Of a stretch of DNA of 64,000 nucleotides, positions 48,545 through 57,027 are shown in pieces. This stretch comes from Agrococcus jejuensis (lineage in GTDB: Bacteria > Actinomycetota > Actinomycetes > Actinomycetales > Microbacteriaceae). The notes under the pieces were generated by a model, which saw only the letters and a program-made list of their open reading frames with translations, had not been told where the DNA came from and searched no databases. The stretch covers positions 285,245-349,244 of the forward strand of contig NZ_VEFR01000002.1 of NCBI RefSeq assembly GCF_007679035.1, written 5' to 3'. The position numbers and the translations under genes are program-made. The number at the start of each line of letters is the position of its first letter. Positions within the stretch are counted from its first letter, which is position 1.

Positions 48545-48579
48545 GATCGGCGCTGACGACGACGCGGGATGATGGAGGC

Positions 48580-49014
48580 GTGAGCGACGACCGGTGGGGC
48601 GAGCGGGGCGAGGAGATCGAGCGCCTGCGCCGCGGCGACCTGCCGCCCGTCATCCGCGTGCCGCTGCCGCAGCGCATCGAGCTCGACGACAGGTCGCAGG
48701 CGGCCGCGGATGCCGACGCCGCCACCGCCGCCGCGCACGCCGAGCGCGCGCCGTGGCCCGCGATCGTCGGCGCGGTCGTGCTCGCGGTGCTCGCGTGCAT
48801 CCCGCACCTCGTCGCGCCCTCGATCGCCGTACTCGTCGCGCTCATCGCGGCGCCGCTGTCGTGGAGCATGCAGCGCATCACCGCCGGGCGACGCCGCCGC
48901 GCCTACCTGGCGCTCGCCGGCACGTTCGTGCTCGTCGCCGCGCTGGCGATCGTGGCGCCGTTCATCTGGGTCGAGCTCGGCGTCATGCGATGGCCGACGC
49001 TGCCGACCGGCTGA
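48580..49014 (+). CDS. Hypothetical membrane protein
   Basis: A 144-residue protein with a hydrophilic N-terminus of about 60 residues (RGEEIERLRRGDLPPVIRVP) and three hydrophobic segments (about 62-82, 82-100, 112-134). The GTG start is preceded by GATGGAGG. No family recognised. Its stop is 10 nt from the convergent hydrolase stop. Confidence 0.6.
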   Translation: MSDDRWGERGEEIERLRRGDLPPVIRVPLPQRIELDDRSQAAADADAATAAAHAERAPWPAIVGAVVLAVLACIPHLVAPSIAVLVALIAAPLSWSMQRITAGRRRRAYLALAGTFVLVAALAIVAPFIWVELGVMRWPTLPTG

Positions 49015-49024
49015 GCCCGGCCAC

Positions 49025-49561
49025 TCAGGCGCGCGCGAGCAAATCGAGCACGGCGTCGCGCGCGGCGGGCAGCGTCGTCCAGCCGTCGCGGTCGAGGAAG
49101 TGGCCGCCGCCGGCGACCGTCTGCACGGGCACGCCGAGCAGCGCCGCGGCGCGGGCCGAGAGCTCGGGCGGCACGATGGGGTCGTCGTCGCTCGCGATGA
49201 TCGCGACCGGCAGGTCGCCGAGGTCGGGCATGGGCGGCAGGTCGAGGAACGCGTCGAGCTCGGGCAGCGGCGGCACGCGCTCCCAGAACGGGGCGACGAG
49301 CACGACGCCGCGGATGCGCGCACGATCGACGCCGTCGAGCGCGAGCAGCGCCGCCACCGAGCCGAGCGAGTGGCCCACGAGCACGAGCTCGTCGTCGCCC
49401 GCCATCGCCTGCTGCGCCGCCGCGACCCACGCATCCCTCGTCGGCGCATCGGAGTCGGGCAGCGCGGGGATGTCGACGTCGCCGCCGATCTCGTCGCCGA
49501 GCCACGTGAACCAGTGGGACGTGGGCATGGCGCCGTAGCCGTGGAGGATGACGAGTCGCAT
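49025..49561 (-). CDS. RBBP9/YdeN-type alpha/beta hydrolase
   Basis: The 178-residue protein has VILHGYGAMPTSHWFTWL, the nucleophile elbow GHSLGSV, ASDDDPIVPPE with the catalytic Asp, and GGGHFLDRDGW with the catalytic His, which is the compact RBBP9/YdeN serine-hydrolase type. Substrate unknown. The ATG at 49561 begins the family-like sequence MRLVILHGYG. Confidence 0.88.
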   Translation of the reverse strand: MRLVILHGYGAMPTSHWFTWLGDEIGGDVDIPALPDSDAPTRDAWVAAAQQAMAGDDELVLVGHSLGSVAALLALDGVDRARIRGVVLVAPFWERVPPLPELDAFLDLPPMPDLGDLPVAIIASDDDPIVPPELSARAAALLGVPVQTVAGGGHFLDRDGWTTLPAARDAVLDLLARA

Positions 49562-49633
49562 GCCGGATGCAACCGGGCCCGCGCCGCCGGATTCCCGATA
49601 GCGTGCGATCGGATCGACGAGCGAGGAGGCTCC

Positions 49634-50140
49634 ATGCGAGATCGGCAGTCCGCAGACGGCGAGGCGTCGGACACGGCAGCGGCGGCCGGGACGGTGGAGG
49701 AGGCCGGCGTCGCGGCCGCGGAGCAGCGACCGGGCCGCGGGTGGCGGATCGCGCCGCGCCTGCATCACGTGCAGGTCTCGATGCCGGTGGACGGCGACGA
49801 CGAGGCGCGGCGCTTCTGGCGCGACACCATCGGCCTCACAGAGGTGCCGAAGCCCGAGCCGATGGCGGCACGCGGCGGATGCTGGTTCCGCGCGCACGAC
49901 GAGGCCGGCGAGGTCGTGGTCGAGATCCACATGAGCCGACAGGAGCCCTTCGTGCCGGCGAGCAAGGCGCATCCCGCCCTCGTGCTCGACGCGATCGCCG
50001 AGCTCGAGACGCTCGCAGCGGCCGTCGTCGACGGCGGGTACGAGGTCGTGTGGGACGACCGCCTCACGTTCCCCGGCTACGAGCGCTTCCACTGCTTCGA
50101 CGGCTTCGGCAACCGCGTCGAGGTGCTCGCGCCGGCCTGA
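49634..50140 (+). CDS. VOC-superfamily protein with N-terminal extension
   Basis: A 168-residue protein with a low-complexity, Ala/Glu-rich N-terminus (about 1-38) followed by a single VOC domain: LHHVQVSMPVDGDDEARRFW, CWFRAHDEAGEVVVEIHMS, and PGYERFHCFDGFGNRVEVLA with the terminal metal-binding Glu. Similar single-domain VOC proteins include lyases and resistance proteins. GAGGAGG lies 6 nt before the ATG. The extension has no assigned role. Confidence 0.8.
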   Translation: MRDRQSADGEASDTAAAAGTVEEAGVAAAEQRPGRGWRIAPRLHHVQVSMPVDGDDEARRFWRDTIGLTEVPKPEPMAARGGCWFRAHDEAGEVVVEIHMSRQEPFVPASKAHPALVLDAIAELETLAAAVVDGGYEVVWDDRLTFPGYERFHCFDGFGNRVEVLAPA

Positions 50141-50167
50141 GCGGTGTCGTCCGGCGGGCTGGCCGCC

Positions 50168-50263
50168 CGCGAGGTGCGCGTCTCCTGTCGAGGTGCGCGG
50201 GGCACAGCACCTCAGTTGGAGAGGCGCACCTCGCAACGGGAAGCGCACCTCGGAACGGGAGGC
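50168..50263. repeat. S-family GAGGTGCGC hairpin array, copy S3
   Basis: Two direct units (GCGAGGTGCGCGTCTCCT, GTCGAGGTGCGCGG) are mirrored by two inverted units (GAGGCGCACCTCGCAACGGG, AAGCGCACCTCGGAACGGG). It lies between convergent genes (stops 50140 and 50273), the same context as S1. Confidence 0.78.
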
Positions 50264-50272
50264 GCCGGGCGG

Positions 50273-50854
50273 TCACTCGCGTCCGCGCAGGAGCCACGGG
50301 CGGAAGAGGCGCGTGACGGCGGGCAGCACGAAGCCGACCATGATCGGCGTGAGCACGAGGCTCGTGACGAGGAGGCGCAGCACGACGGGCACGCCCGAGA
50401 AGCCGGGGATGAGGCCGAGCAGCAGGGTCACGACCACGTTGACGGGGAAGAAGCCCAGCCACACGACGACGCCCTGCTTCCACCGCGGCGGCACGGGCTC
50501 GGCCGCGCGCACCTCGACGCGATCGCCGGGCACGCCCTCGCCGGCCGCGGAGTCGAACCAGCCCTCGATGCCGCTGCGACGCTCGACGCTCGCCTCGCGC
50601 GCGAAGTCCGCACCCGCATCGAGCCACAGCCGGCGCTCGTCGCTCGCCTCCCACGCGTGCAGGCTCGCCGCATCGTCGAACCGGTACAGCATGTGCCACG
50701 TGTCGCTGCCGGGGCGCACCTGCACCCAGCCCGAGCCGAGGAATCCCGGATACGTGTGCGCGAGGTCGATGCCCTGCCGCACCCAGCTGAGCGCGTAGCG
50801 CTGCTTCGTCGGATCGACCTGCCGCTCGATGGCGACGGTGATCGGCTCGGACAT
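50273..50854 (-). CDS. Antibiotic biosynthesis monooxygenase-like protein with membrane anchor
   Basis: The 193-residue protein has an N-terminal ABM-like alpha/beta barrel (about 1-95: ITVAIERQVDPTKQRYALSW, HTYPGFLGSGWVQV, WHMLYRFDDAASLHAWEASD) and two C-terminal membrane helices (about 128-148 and 155-180). ABM domains bind haem or quinones or act as dimeric oxygenases; this membrane-tethered type is common in actinobacteria but not characterised. GGGGG lies just before the ATG. Confidence 0.78.
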   Translation of the reverse strand: MSEPITVAIERQVDPTKQRYALSWVRQGIDLAHTYPGFLGSGWVQVRPGSDTWHMLYRFDDAASLHAWEASDERRLWLDAGADFAREASVERRSGIEGWFDSAAGEGVPGDRVEVRAAEPVPPRWKQGVVVWLGFFPVNVVVTLLLGLIPGFSGVPVVLRLLVTSLVLTPIMVGFVLPAVTRLFRPWLLRGRE

Positions 50855-50976
50855 GGCATCCCCCTGCTCGTCGAAGGTCGTCGACGGCGGATGCGGATCC
50901 GCGAGGAGGGTGTGCCGCGCGGCCAGCGACCGCGTCGTCAGTCGGGGCCGGATCGGATCGCGATCGCGGGCTCCAC

Positions 50977-51050
50977 TGGAGGGGATGACGGGAATCGAAC
51001 CCGCGCTGGGTGCTTGGGAAGCACCAGTTCTGCCATTGAACTACATCCCC
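50977..51050 (-). tRNA. tRNA-Gly (anticodon TCC)
   Basis: On the minus strand a cloverleaf runs from GGGGATG to CATCCCC (7-bp acceptor), with D arm TAGTTCAATGGCAGAACT, anticodon loop CTTCCCA (TCC) and T loop TTCGATT. Discriminator T is followed by an encoded CCA, unlike the other three tRNAs in this window. Confidence 0.95.
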
Positions 51051-51124
51051 AGCGCTGCCTTGCGGCAGCGAGAGCCATCGTACGGCACGGCGGCCCGATG
51101 CGGACCGTACGCCGGTGGATGCGG

Positions 51125-51195
51125 TCACCGTGTGACGCTCCGCGGGCCGCCGAGGGAGGATCGCCCTCCGCGAGCCGCTGAGCGTCACGGTGTGA
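51125..51195. terminator. Imperfect inverted repeat downstream of the DUF1990 gene
   Basis: TCACCGTGTGACGCTC and its near-complement GAGCGTCACGGTGTGA (three mismatches) enclose an inner GAGGG/CCCTC hairpin. It lies between the DUF1990 stop (51229, minus strand) and tRNA-Gly and could end that transcript. Confidence 0.45.
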
Positions 51196-51205
51196 CCGGC
51201 GCTGC

Positions 51206-51244
51206 CCAGCGGCTGGTCGAGGAGCGCGTCAGCGCAGCGCGCGC
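51206..51244. repeat. R-family left-arm fragment, copy R6
   Basis: A GGCTGGTCGAGGAGCGCG arm whose right part (GTCAGCGCAGCGCGCGC) overlaps the last codons and the stop codon (51229-51231) of the DUF1990 gene, so the repeat contributes the protein's C-terminus. Confidence 0.65.
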
Positions 51245-51735
51245 AGGTAGCGGCGGAGCGCCACCACCTGCACGACGCGCAGCACGGGGAACGCCACCCG
51301 CCACGGCCCCGACGGTGCCGCCCGCGCGAGCGACCGCACCGTCAGCACCACCGCATCCGCCTCGACGTGCACGACGAACGCCTCCTCGCCCGCGACGGGG
51401 TGGCCGGCGAGCGTCGCGTACGCGAAGCCCGCGCGCGCGGGCTCGTCGACGACCTCGACGACCTCGATCGGCTCCCGCACGATCAGAGGCCCGAGCCGCG
51501 CCGTGACGAGCAGTCGCTCCCCCGCCGTCGCCCGGCCCGGCGGGATCGCGAACCCCGCGCGCCGCTTCACGACCCAATGCAGCGCGGCGTCGCGCACGCG
51601 GGGCCAGTCGCGCGCCGCAGCGACGACCGCCGAGCGCTCGATCGCCCGCCACCCCTCCGGCGGCGCCCACACGGCCGAGGCCGGCTGCGTCGACGACGCG
51701 GCCGGCCCCGTGCGCGCGAGCGCGTCGAGCGACAT
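51229..51735 (-). CDS. DUF1990 family protein
   Basis: The 168-residue protein has DUF1990 features: VWAPPEGWRAIERSAVVAAA, RDAALHWVVKRRAGFAIPPG, TARLGPLIVREPIEVVEVVD, FAYATLAGHPVAGEEAFVV and a final FPVLRVVQVVALRRYLRALR. The family is found in actinobacteria and plants; function unknown. The tail LRALR and stop lie in an R repeat, so the C-terminus may have changed recently. Confidence 0.82.
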   Translation of the reverse strand: MSLDALARTGPAASSTQPASAVWAPPEGWRAIERSAVVAAARDWPRVRDAALHWVVKRRAGFAIPPGRATAGERLLVTARLGPLIVREPIEVVEVVDEPARAGFAYATLAGHPVAGEEAFVVHVEADAVVLTVRSLARAAPSGPWRVAFPVLRVVQVVALRRYLRALR

Positions 51736-51878
51736 CCGACTCACTGCCTCGGCGTCGGCTCCGCCGTCGTGGCCTTCGACGGCGTGAGCTCCAGGGAGAG
51801 GTCGAGCATGGGTCGATCCTGGCCGAACCTCGCCCGCGCTCGCTGGGAACACGCGGGTGCGCGTGCCACGATGACGCG

Positions 51879-52292
51879 ATGAGCTCCACGCCGCCTCCGC
51901 AGGGCCCGTTCGGCGCGCCTCCGGGCCCGCCGCATCCCGCGCATCAGGCGTGGACGCGCAGGTTCGCGCCGCCGCAGCAGTTCCAGGCGGTGCCCGACGG
52001 CATGCTCGCGTCGCAGCGGTCGACGCGCGTCGCGACGCGCGCCCTCGTGTGGGGCATCGTCGCGATCGTCGTGTCGGCGCTCCCGCTGCTCAACTGGTTC
52101 ACGCTCGCACCGGGCATCGTGGCGATCCAGTACGGCGCAGCCGCGCGCGCGCAGCGGCTCGCGGGCGGCGGGCGCGCCGTGTGGGCGATCGTGCTCGGAG
52201 CGCTCGCGATCCTCGGCTCGGTCGGCTGGATCGTCGTGCACTTCGTGACGTTCGTGGGCCTGCTCGGCGCCGGCGTCTCGAGCCAGTACTAG
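51879..52292 (+). CDS. DUF4190-like two-helix membrane protein
   Basis: The 137-residue protein has a Pro-rich N-terminus (SSTPPPQGPFGAPPGPPHPA, about 1-45) and two membrane helices (about 55-78 and 98-125) separated by the small loop YGAAARAQRLAGGGRAVWA, typical of DUF4190/DUF4234-like actinobacterial proteins. Function unknown. A hairpin terminator follows at 52302. Confidence 0.78.
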   Translation: MSSTPPPQGPFGAPPGPPHPAHQAWTRRFAPPQQFQAVPDGMLASQRSTRVATRALVWGIVAIVVSALPLLNWFTLAPGIVAIQYGAAARAQRLAGGGRAVWAIVLGALAILGSVGWIVVHFVTFVGLLGAGVSSQY

Positions 52293-52301
52293 CCCCGACG
52301 A

Positions 52302-52335
52302 CCTCTGCCCGATCCGACCTCGCGTCGGGCAGAGG
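52302..52335. terminator. Bidirectional terminator hairpin
   Basis: CCTCTGCCCGA and TCGGGCAGAGG form an 11-bp perfect stem with a 12-nt loop between two convergent genes (stops 52292 and 52350). Confidence 0.75.
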
Positions 52336-52349
52336 ACCTCGACGCCGGG

Positions 52350-53399
52350 TCAGGGGACGCGGTGCAGCCAGGTCTCCGTCGAGAACTTGGAGGCGACGAG
52401 CTCGTCGGCCGCCGCGAGCTCGGCGGCCGTCAGGTCGCCGTCGGTCGCCTTCGTGACCCTGCGGAACGTCGCCTTCAGCGCCTCCTGCACGGCTTCGCGC
52501 GTCATGCCCGTCTGCGAGCGCAGCGGGTCGACGCGCTTCTTCGCGCTCGTCGTGCCCTTGTCCGACAGCTTCTCGCGGCCGATGCGGAGCACCTGCACCA
52601 TCTTGTCCGCATCCATGTCGTAGGACATCGTCGCGTGGTGCAGCACGCCGCCCGAGCCGAGGCGCTTCTGCGCCGCGCCGCCGATCTTGCCCTGCGGCGA
52701 GGTGATGTCGTTGAGCGGCGCGTACGACGCGTCGATGCCGAGGCCCTGCAGCGCCTCGATGACCCAGGCGTCGAGGAAGGCGTACGAGTCGGCGAAGCTC
52801 ATGCCCTGCACGAGGTCGGCGGGCACGTACATCGAGTAGGTGATGGCGTTGCCCGGCTCCGAGAACATCGCGCCGCCGCCCGAGATGCGGCGGATGATGG
52901 GGATGCCGAAGCGCTCGGCGTTCTCGGGGTCGACCTCGTTGCGGTACGACTGGAACGAGCCGATGTAGACGGCGGGGCCTGACAGGTTCCAGAAGCGCAG
53001 CGTGGGGCCACGACGGCCCTCGCCCACCTCGTTGGCGAGCACCTCGTCGAGCGCAACGTGCTGGATGGGCAGGCGCGGCTCGTCGTCGATGAGCTGCCAC
53101 TCGTAGTCGGCGAACGACGTCGCCTTCGCGAGCGCACGCCGCACGGCCACGCCGACGGCCTCGGGCGTGAGGCCCAGCATCGTCACGCCCTCGGGGAGCC
53201 CCTCGCGGATGGCGGTGCCGATCTCGGCAGCCGTCGCCGTCGCGGGCAGCCCCAGCACGGCGGCGTCGATCTGCTCGAGCACGTCGTCGGGCTCGAGGAA
53301 GAAGTCGCCCGAGAGGCGGAACGCCGTGATGCGCTCACCGTCCGCCTCGACGTCGACGACCACGAGCTTGCCGCCGGGGACCTTGTACTCGCCGTGCAT
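52350..53399 (-). CDS. lplA: Lipoate-protein ligase A with N-terminal accessory domain
   Basis: The 349-residue protein has the accessory Lip_prot_lig_C-like domain at its N-terminus (about 1-90: EYKVPGGKLVVVDVEADGER, LSGDFFLEPDDVLE) and the BPL/LplA/LipB catalytic domain after it (about 105-330). The catalytic part contains RRISGGGAMFSEPGN, the lipoyl-adenylate Lys in SPQGKIGGAAQKR and HHATMSYDMD. In E. coli LplA the accessory domain is C-terminal, so the order here is permuted. The enzyme attaches free lipoate to lipoyl domains of 2-oxoacid dehydrogenases. GAGGAGG lies 7 nt before the ATG. Confidence 0.9.
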   Translation of the reverse strand: MHGEYKVPGGKLVVVDVEADGERITAFRLSGDFFLEPDDVLEQIDAAVLGLPATATAAEIGTAIREGLPEGVTMLGLTPEAVGVAVRRALAKATSFADYEWQLIDDEPRLPIQHVALDEVLANEVGEGRRGPTLRFWNLSGPAVYIGSFQSYRNEVDPENAERFGIPIIRRISGGGAMFSEPGNAITYSMYVPADLVQGMSFADSYAFLDAWVIEALQGLGIDASYAPLNDITSPQGKIGGAAQKRLGSGGVLHHATMSYDMDADKMVQVLRIGREKLSDKGTTSAKKRVDPLRSQTGMTREAVQEALKATFRRVTKATDGDLTAAELAAADELVASKFSTETWLHRVP

Positions 53400-53465
53400 C
53401 CGGCGCCTCCTCACCGTGGGACCGCATCCCAGCCTAGGGCGCGTGGCGCGCGCGGACGGGGCGGG

Positions 53466-54038
53466 TCAGCGGTCGGCGACCGACGGGTCGTCGGAGTCGT
53501 GCGGCGTCGGGTCGACGAGGTCGCGGATGGGGTCGGTGACGTACACGGGCGCGTCGCCAGGGGGCAGCTCGCGGTGCTGCGGCTGCTCCTCGCGCCAGTG
53601 CACCTCCGACGACCGGAAGGCGAGGCCGAGCATCACGACGCCGATCACGAGGCCCACGACGACCGCGAGCGGGCGCACGCCGTCGGGCAGGATCGGCACG
53701 AGCAGCGCCGCGACCGCCACGAGCACGCACACCGCGACGCCTGCGACGATGCCGCGCACGAGCGTGCGGGTCGTGGGCCTGCGTCCGCGCGCGAGCACGA
53801 GCGTGCCGCCACCGAGCAGACCGCCGATGCCACCGAGCATCGCGGCGACGAGCACGACGAGCAGCACGACCGACGTCGAGTCGGGCACGACGGCCGACGA
53901 GCCGCCGTCCGCGGCGAGGACGACGGGCAGCACGACCGCGATCCCGCCGATCGCACCGCCGAGCACGTTCCATCCCAGCAGGGCCGGCGCCGCAATGCGC
54001 CACGCCCGTGGGTGCTGGACCTCGTCCATGCACCCCAT
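53466..54038 (-). CDS. Four-helix membrane protein
   Basis: The 190-residue protein has four membrane helices in the first 140 residues (AALLGWNVLGGAIGGIAVVL, SVVLLVVLVAAMLGGIGGLL, LVRGIVAGVAVCVLVAVAAL, LAVVVGLVIGVVMLGLAF) and a hydrophilic acidic C-terminal tail. AGGAG lies 4 nt before the ATG at 54038; an in-frame ATG at 54029 (MDEVQHP) is a possible alternative. No family recognised. It is downstream of the alpha/beta hydrolase, separated by 52 nt, on the same strand. Confidence 0.65.
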   Translation of the reverse strand: MGCMDEVQHPRAWRIAAPALLGWNVLGGAIGGIAVVLPVVLAADGGSSAVVPDSTSVVLLVVLVAAMLGGIGGLLGGGTLVLARGRRPTTRTLVRGIVAGVAVCVLVAVAALLVPILPDGVRPLAVVVGLVIGVVMLGLAFRSSEVHWREEQPQHRELPPGDAPVYVTDPIRDLVDPTPHDSDDPSVADR

Positions 54039-54090
54039 GGTGCTCCTGCCGCGGGCGGATGCGCTGCACATCCGCTCCGCGCGTGCCGCG

Positions 54091-54999
54091 CTACGGCGTC
54101 GGCGCCGAGCGACGTCCGGTGCGGTCGCGCTCGAGGGCGAGATGGTCGTCGAGCCACGAGGTGACGTCGTCGAGCACCTTCGACTTCGTGATCTCGTTGA
54201 AGATCTCGTGCCGGGCACCCGGGTAGACGCGCAGCGAGACGTCGGTGAGACCCGACCGCTCCTCGTACGCGCGCACGAGCCTGCGCGCCGACGCCTCGCC
54301 GCCGAGCGTGTCGTCGGAGCCGACTGCGACGAGCAGGGGGATGTCGATGCCGAGCGAGCGAGCCGGCACGCCGAGCAGCCGCGCAGCCTCGATGGGCCCG
54401 AACAGACGCACGACGTCGGCGGGGAACGTGAGGGGGTCGGCGGCGAACGCCTCCTGCACGGCCGGGTCGCGCGAGAGCCACTCGAAGCCGGTGTCGCCGA
54501 GGTGCTTGTGGCGCACGTTGAGGTCGCCGGCCGTCATCCATCCGGGCATGCGGTAGGCCGTGCCCGACAGCACGGCGGCGTCGATGAGGGCTGCGTGGCG
54601 GTTGAGGAAGCGCTGCATCGTGAGCGAGCCCCACGAGTGGCCGATGACCGCGAGCGGCAGCTGCGGGTGCTCGCCGCGCAGGCGCTTCACGAGCGAGACG
54701 ACGTCGCCGACGACGGCCATGCCGCCGCCCGGGCCGAGCCGTCCGAGGCCCGACGCGTCGCCACCCGCCTGCTCGAGGCCCGTGGCGCCGTGGCCGCGCT
54801 GGTCGAGCGCCGCGACGGCGTAGCCGGCGTTCACGAGGTGCTGGGCGACGTGCTCGTAGCGCAGCGCGTGCTCGCCCACGCCGTGCACGATGAGCACGAT
54901 CCCCTTGGGCTTGCCAGGCATCCACGTGTACCAGTGGATGGTGACGCCCTGCAGGTCCACGAACGTGTGGTCCTGCCGGATCACGGCGAACTTGGGCAC
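54091..54999 (-). CDS. Monoacylglycerol-lipase-like alpha/beta hydrolase
   Basis: The 302-residue protein shows the lysophospholipase/monoacylglycerol lipase type: VTIHWYTWMPGKPKGIVLIV, HGVGEHALRYEHVAQHLV, ALDQRGHGATG, the nucleophile elbow GHSWGSL, VAVGSDDTLGG (catalytic Asp) and GARHEIFNE (catalytic His). It would hydrolyse monoacylglycerols or lysolipids. The GTG start follows GGAGG at 7 nt. Confidence 0.9.
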   Translation of the reverse strand: MPKFAVIRQDHTFVDLQGVTIHWYTWMPGKPKGIVLIVHGVGEHALRYEHVAQHLVNAGYAVAALDQRGHGATGLEQAGGDASGLGRLGPGGGMAVVGDVVSLVKRLRGEHPQLPLAVIGHSWGSLTMQRFLNRHAALIDAAVLSGTAYRMPGWMTAGDLNVRHKHLGDTGFEWLSRDPAVQEAFAADPLTFPADVVRLFGPIEAARLLGVPARSLGIDIPLLVAVGSDDTLGGEASARRLVRAYEERSGLTDVSLRVYPGARHEIFNEITKSKVLDDVTSWLDDHLALERDRTGRRSAPTP

Positions 55000-55130
55000 T
55001 GTGCGACCTCCGGATGCTCCGGCGTGCAGCGTACTCCTCGCGCGCGACCCGAATCCATCCGGTGTCCGCACGACGCCCCTGCGGGTGTGCCCCGGGCTGC
55101 TGCTGCGATCGGTCGCTCATGGCGCTCGAA

Positions 55131-55180
55131 CGGGCAGCAGCGGCTCCCCGAGCCGGGGTGCTACGAGCCGCTGCTGCCCG
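55131..55180. terminator. Strong hairpin terminator after MHS transporter 1
   Basis: CGGGCAGCAGCGGCTC and its exact complement GAGCCGCTGCTGCCCG form a 16-bp perfect stem with an 18-nt loop, about 18 nt past the transporter stop (55199). Confidence 0.78.
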
Positions 55181-55198
55181 ATCGACGCAGGCGCGCGG

Positions 55199-56761
55199 TC
55201 AGGCGCGCGTGAGCTCGCGGCCCTCGTCGCGGTCACCACGATCGGCGTCGGCGGCGACGTCGATGAGGTCGAGCGGCATCGACGACAGGTCGATGCTCGG
55301 GTCGGTGTCCTGGCGCTCGACCACGGCGACCGCCTCGGCTCGCGTCTCGACCGTCGGCACCGAGCCGACGAGCGGGCGGTTCGACGACTCCTGCATGGAG
55401 AGCAGCGCGATGCCACCCGCCGCGGCGAAGAACATGATGTAGAACGCCGGCATGAACGTGTTGCCGGTGAGCTCGATGAGCGCCTGCGAGAACAGCGGCG
55501 TCGTGCCGCCGAAGAGCGACACCGAGATGTTGAACGCGATCGCCATGGCGCCGAAGCGCGTCGCGGTCGGGAACATCGCGGGCAGCGCCGACGCCGACAC
55601 GGCGATGAAGAGCGCGGCGGGCACGGCGACGATGCACAGCGCGACCATCACGGCCCAGATCTCGCCGATCTGCATGATCGCGAACGCGGGCACCATGACG
55701 GCGAGGGTCGAGATGACGGCGACGAGGTAGATGGGCTTGCGGCCGACGCGGTCGCTGATGCGTCCGATCACCGGCAGCAGCGCCGACAGCGCGATGAGCA
55801 CGGGCACGGTCGCGATCGCCGCGAGCAGGTTCGAGACGCCGACCTCCGTCTCGAGGTACGTCGGCATGTAGCTCGTGAGCGCGTAGCCGACCGTGTTCGT
55901 CGCCGCGGCGAGCGCGACGACGACGAGCATCGCCTTCCAGTGGTGGCGGATGGTGCCGAGGATGCCGTGCCGGGCGAGCGGGTCGTTCGGGCGCTCGGCG
56001 CCCTCGGCGTGCACGGCCTCGAACGCGGGGGTCTCGGGGATGCGCAGACGGAACCAGATCGCGACGGCGCCGAGGGGGATGGCGACGAGGAAGGGGATGC
56101 GCCAGCCGAACTCGACCATGGCGTCGGGGCCGGCGAGCCACTGGGTGACGACGGTCGTGATCGCGACGACCGAGGCGCCGGCGGCGAAGCCGACGTACGA
56201 GCCGACGTCGAGCCACGAGGCCCAGAACCCGCGCGACTTGTCGGGCGAGAACTCGGTGACGTAGGTGGAGGCGCCGGCGTACTCGCCGCCGGTCGAGAAG
56301 CCCTGCACCATCTTCAGGAGGTAGAGCGGCACGATCGCCCACAGGCCGATCTGCGACGAGGTCGGCAGCATGCCGATGAGCGCGGTGGCGCCGGCCATCA
56401 TCGCCATCGTGAGGAAGAGCACCTTCTGGCGCCCGATGCGGTCGCCGAGCGGGCCGAGCACGAGACCGCCGAACGGGCGCACGAGGAACGAGATCGCGAA
56501 GCCGAGCAGCGTCACGAGCAGACCCCACGGCTCGGGCAGGTCGGCGGTGAAGACGACGGCGAGCGTCACGGCGAGGTAGCCGTAGATGCCGAAGTCGAAC
56601 CACTCCATGAAGTTGCCGACGACCGTGCCCGAGATGGCCTTCTTGACCCGCTTCGTCGGCACGACGATCACGTCGTCGACCTCGAGGCGACGCCCTCCTG
56701 GTCCGACCCCCGCCTGCGGTGCATCGGGGGTCGAGGGATGGTGCGCGTCGCCGTGGGGCAT
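55199..56761 (-). CDS. MHS-family metabolite:H+ symporter, paralogue 1
   Basis: The 520-residue protein has 12 membrane helices and the MHS signatures AISGTVVGNFMEWFDFGIYG, VRPFGGLVLGPLGDRIGRQK, STGGEYAGASTYVTEFSPDK and GRISDRVGRKPIYLV, as in ShiA/ProP/KgtP (dicarboxylate, proline-betaine or shikimate symporters). It has an N-terminal LEVDDVIVV motif and a C-terminal cytosolic tail with NRPLVGSVPTVETR and VERQDTDPSID that it shares with the paralogue at 57792. AGGAGA precedes the ATG. Substrate not determined. Confidence 0.92.
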   Translation of the reverse strand: MPHGDAHHPSTPDAPQAGVGPGGRRLEVDDVIVVPTKRVKKAISGTVVGNFMEWFDFGIYGYLAVTLAVVFTADLPEPWGLLVTLLGFAISFLVRPFGGLVLGPLGDRIGRQKVLFLTMAMMAGATALIGMLPTSSQIGLWAIVPLYLLKMVQGFSTGGEYAGASTYVTEFSPDKSRGFWASWLDVGSYVGFAAGASVVAITTVVTQWLAGPDAMVEFGWRIPFLVAIPLGAVAIWFRLRIPETPAFEAVHAEGAERPNDPLARHGILGTIRHHWKAMLVVVALAAATNTVGYALTSYMPTYLETEVGVSNLLAAIATVPVLIALSALLPVIGRISDRVGRKPIYLVAVISTLAVMVPAFAIMQIGEIWAVMVALCIVAVPAALFIAVSASALPAMFPTATRFGAMAIAFNISVSLFGGTTPLFSQALIELTGNTFMPAFYIMFFAAAGGIALLSMQESSNRPLVGSVPTVETRAEAVAVVERQDTDPSIDLSSMPLDLIDVAADADRGDRDEGRELTRA

Positions 56762-56867
56762 GGCTCTCCTGGAGGGCAAGGGATGGGCATGACGCCCCGG
56801 ACGGTCACAGGACGCTACCGAGGTCGCGGTGGTCCGACCAATCGGCCATGCGGATCGGCGCATGCAT

Positions 56868-56947
56868 CCCGGGCGTGTCGCGATTCGCCGACTGCCCAGT
56901 CGAGACAAGGCCAGTCGCGGGATCCGCATCGTCGCGACACGCCCGGG
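56868..56947. promoter_or_regulatory. 16-bp perfect inverted repeat upstream of MHS transporter 1
   Basis: CCCGGGCGTGTCGCGA (56868-56883) and TCGCGACACGCCCGGG (56932-56947) are perfect inverted copies 48 bp apart, with an inner CGACTG/CAGTCG pair. The interval separates cutC (stop 57028) from the transporter start (56761), so it may be a cutC terminator or an operator for the transporter. Confidence 0.45.
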
Positions 56948-57027
56948 CCGACATGCGCGTCGCTCCCAGGGCTCACCGGCATGGCCCGGCGACGTGCGCG
57001 GCCGAGGGGCTCGAGCCTCGCCGCGCG

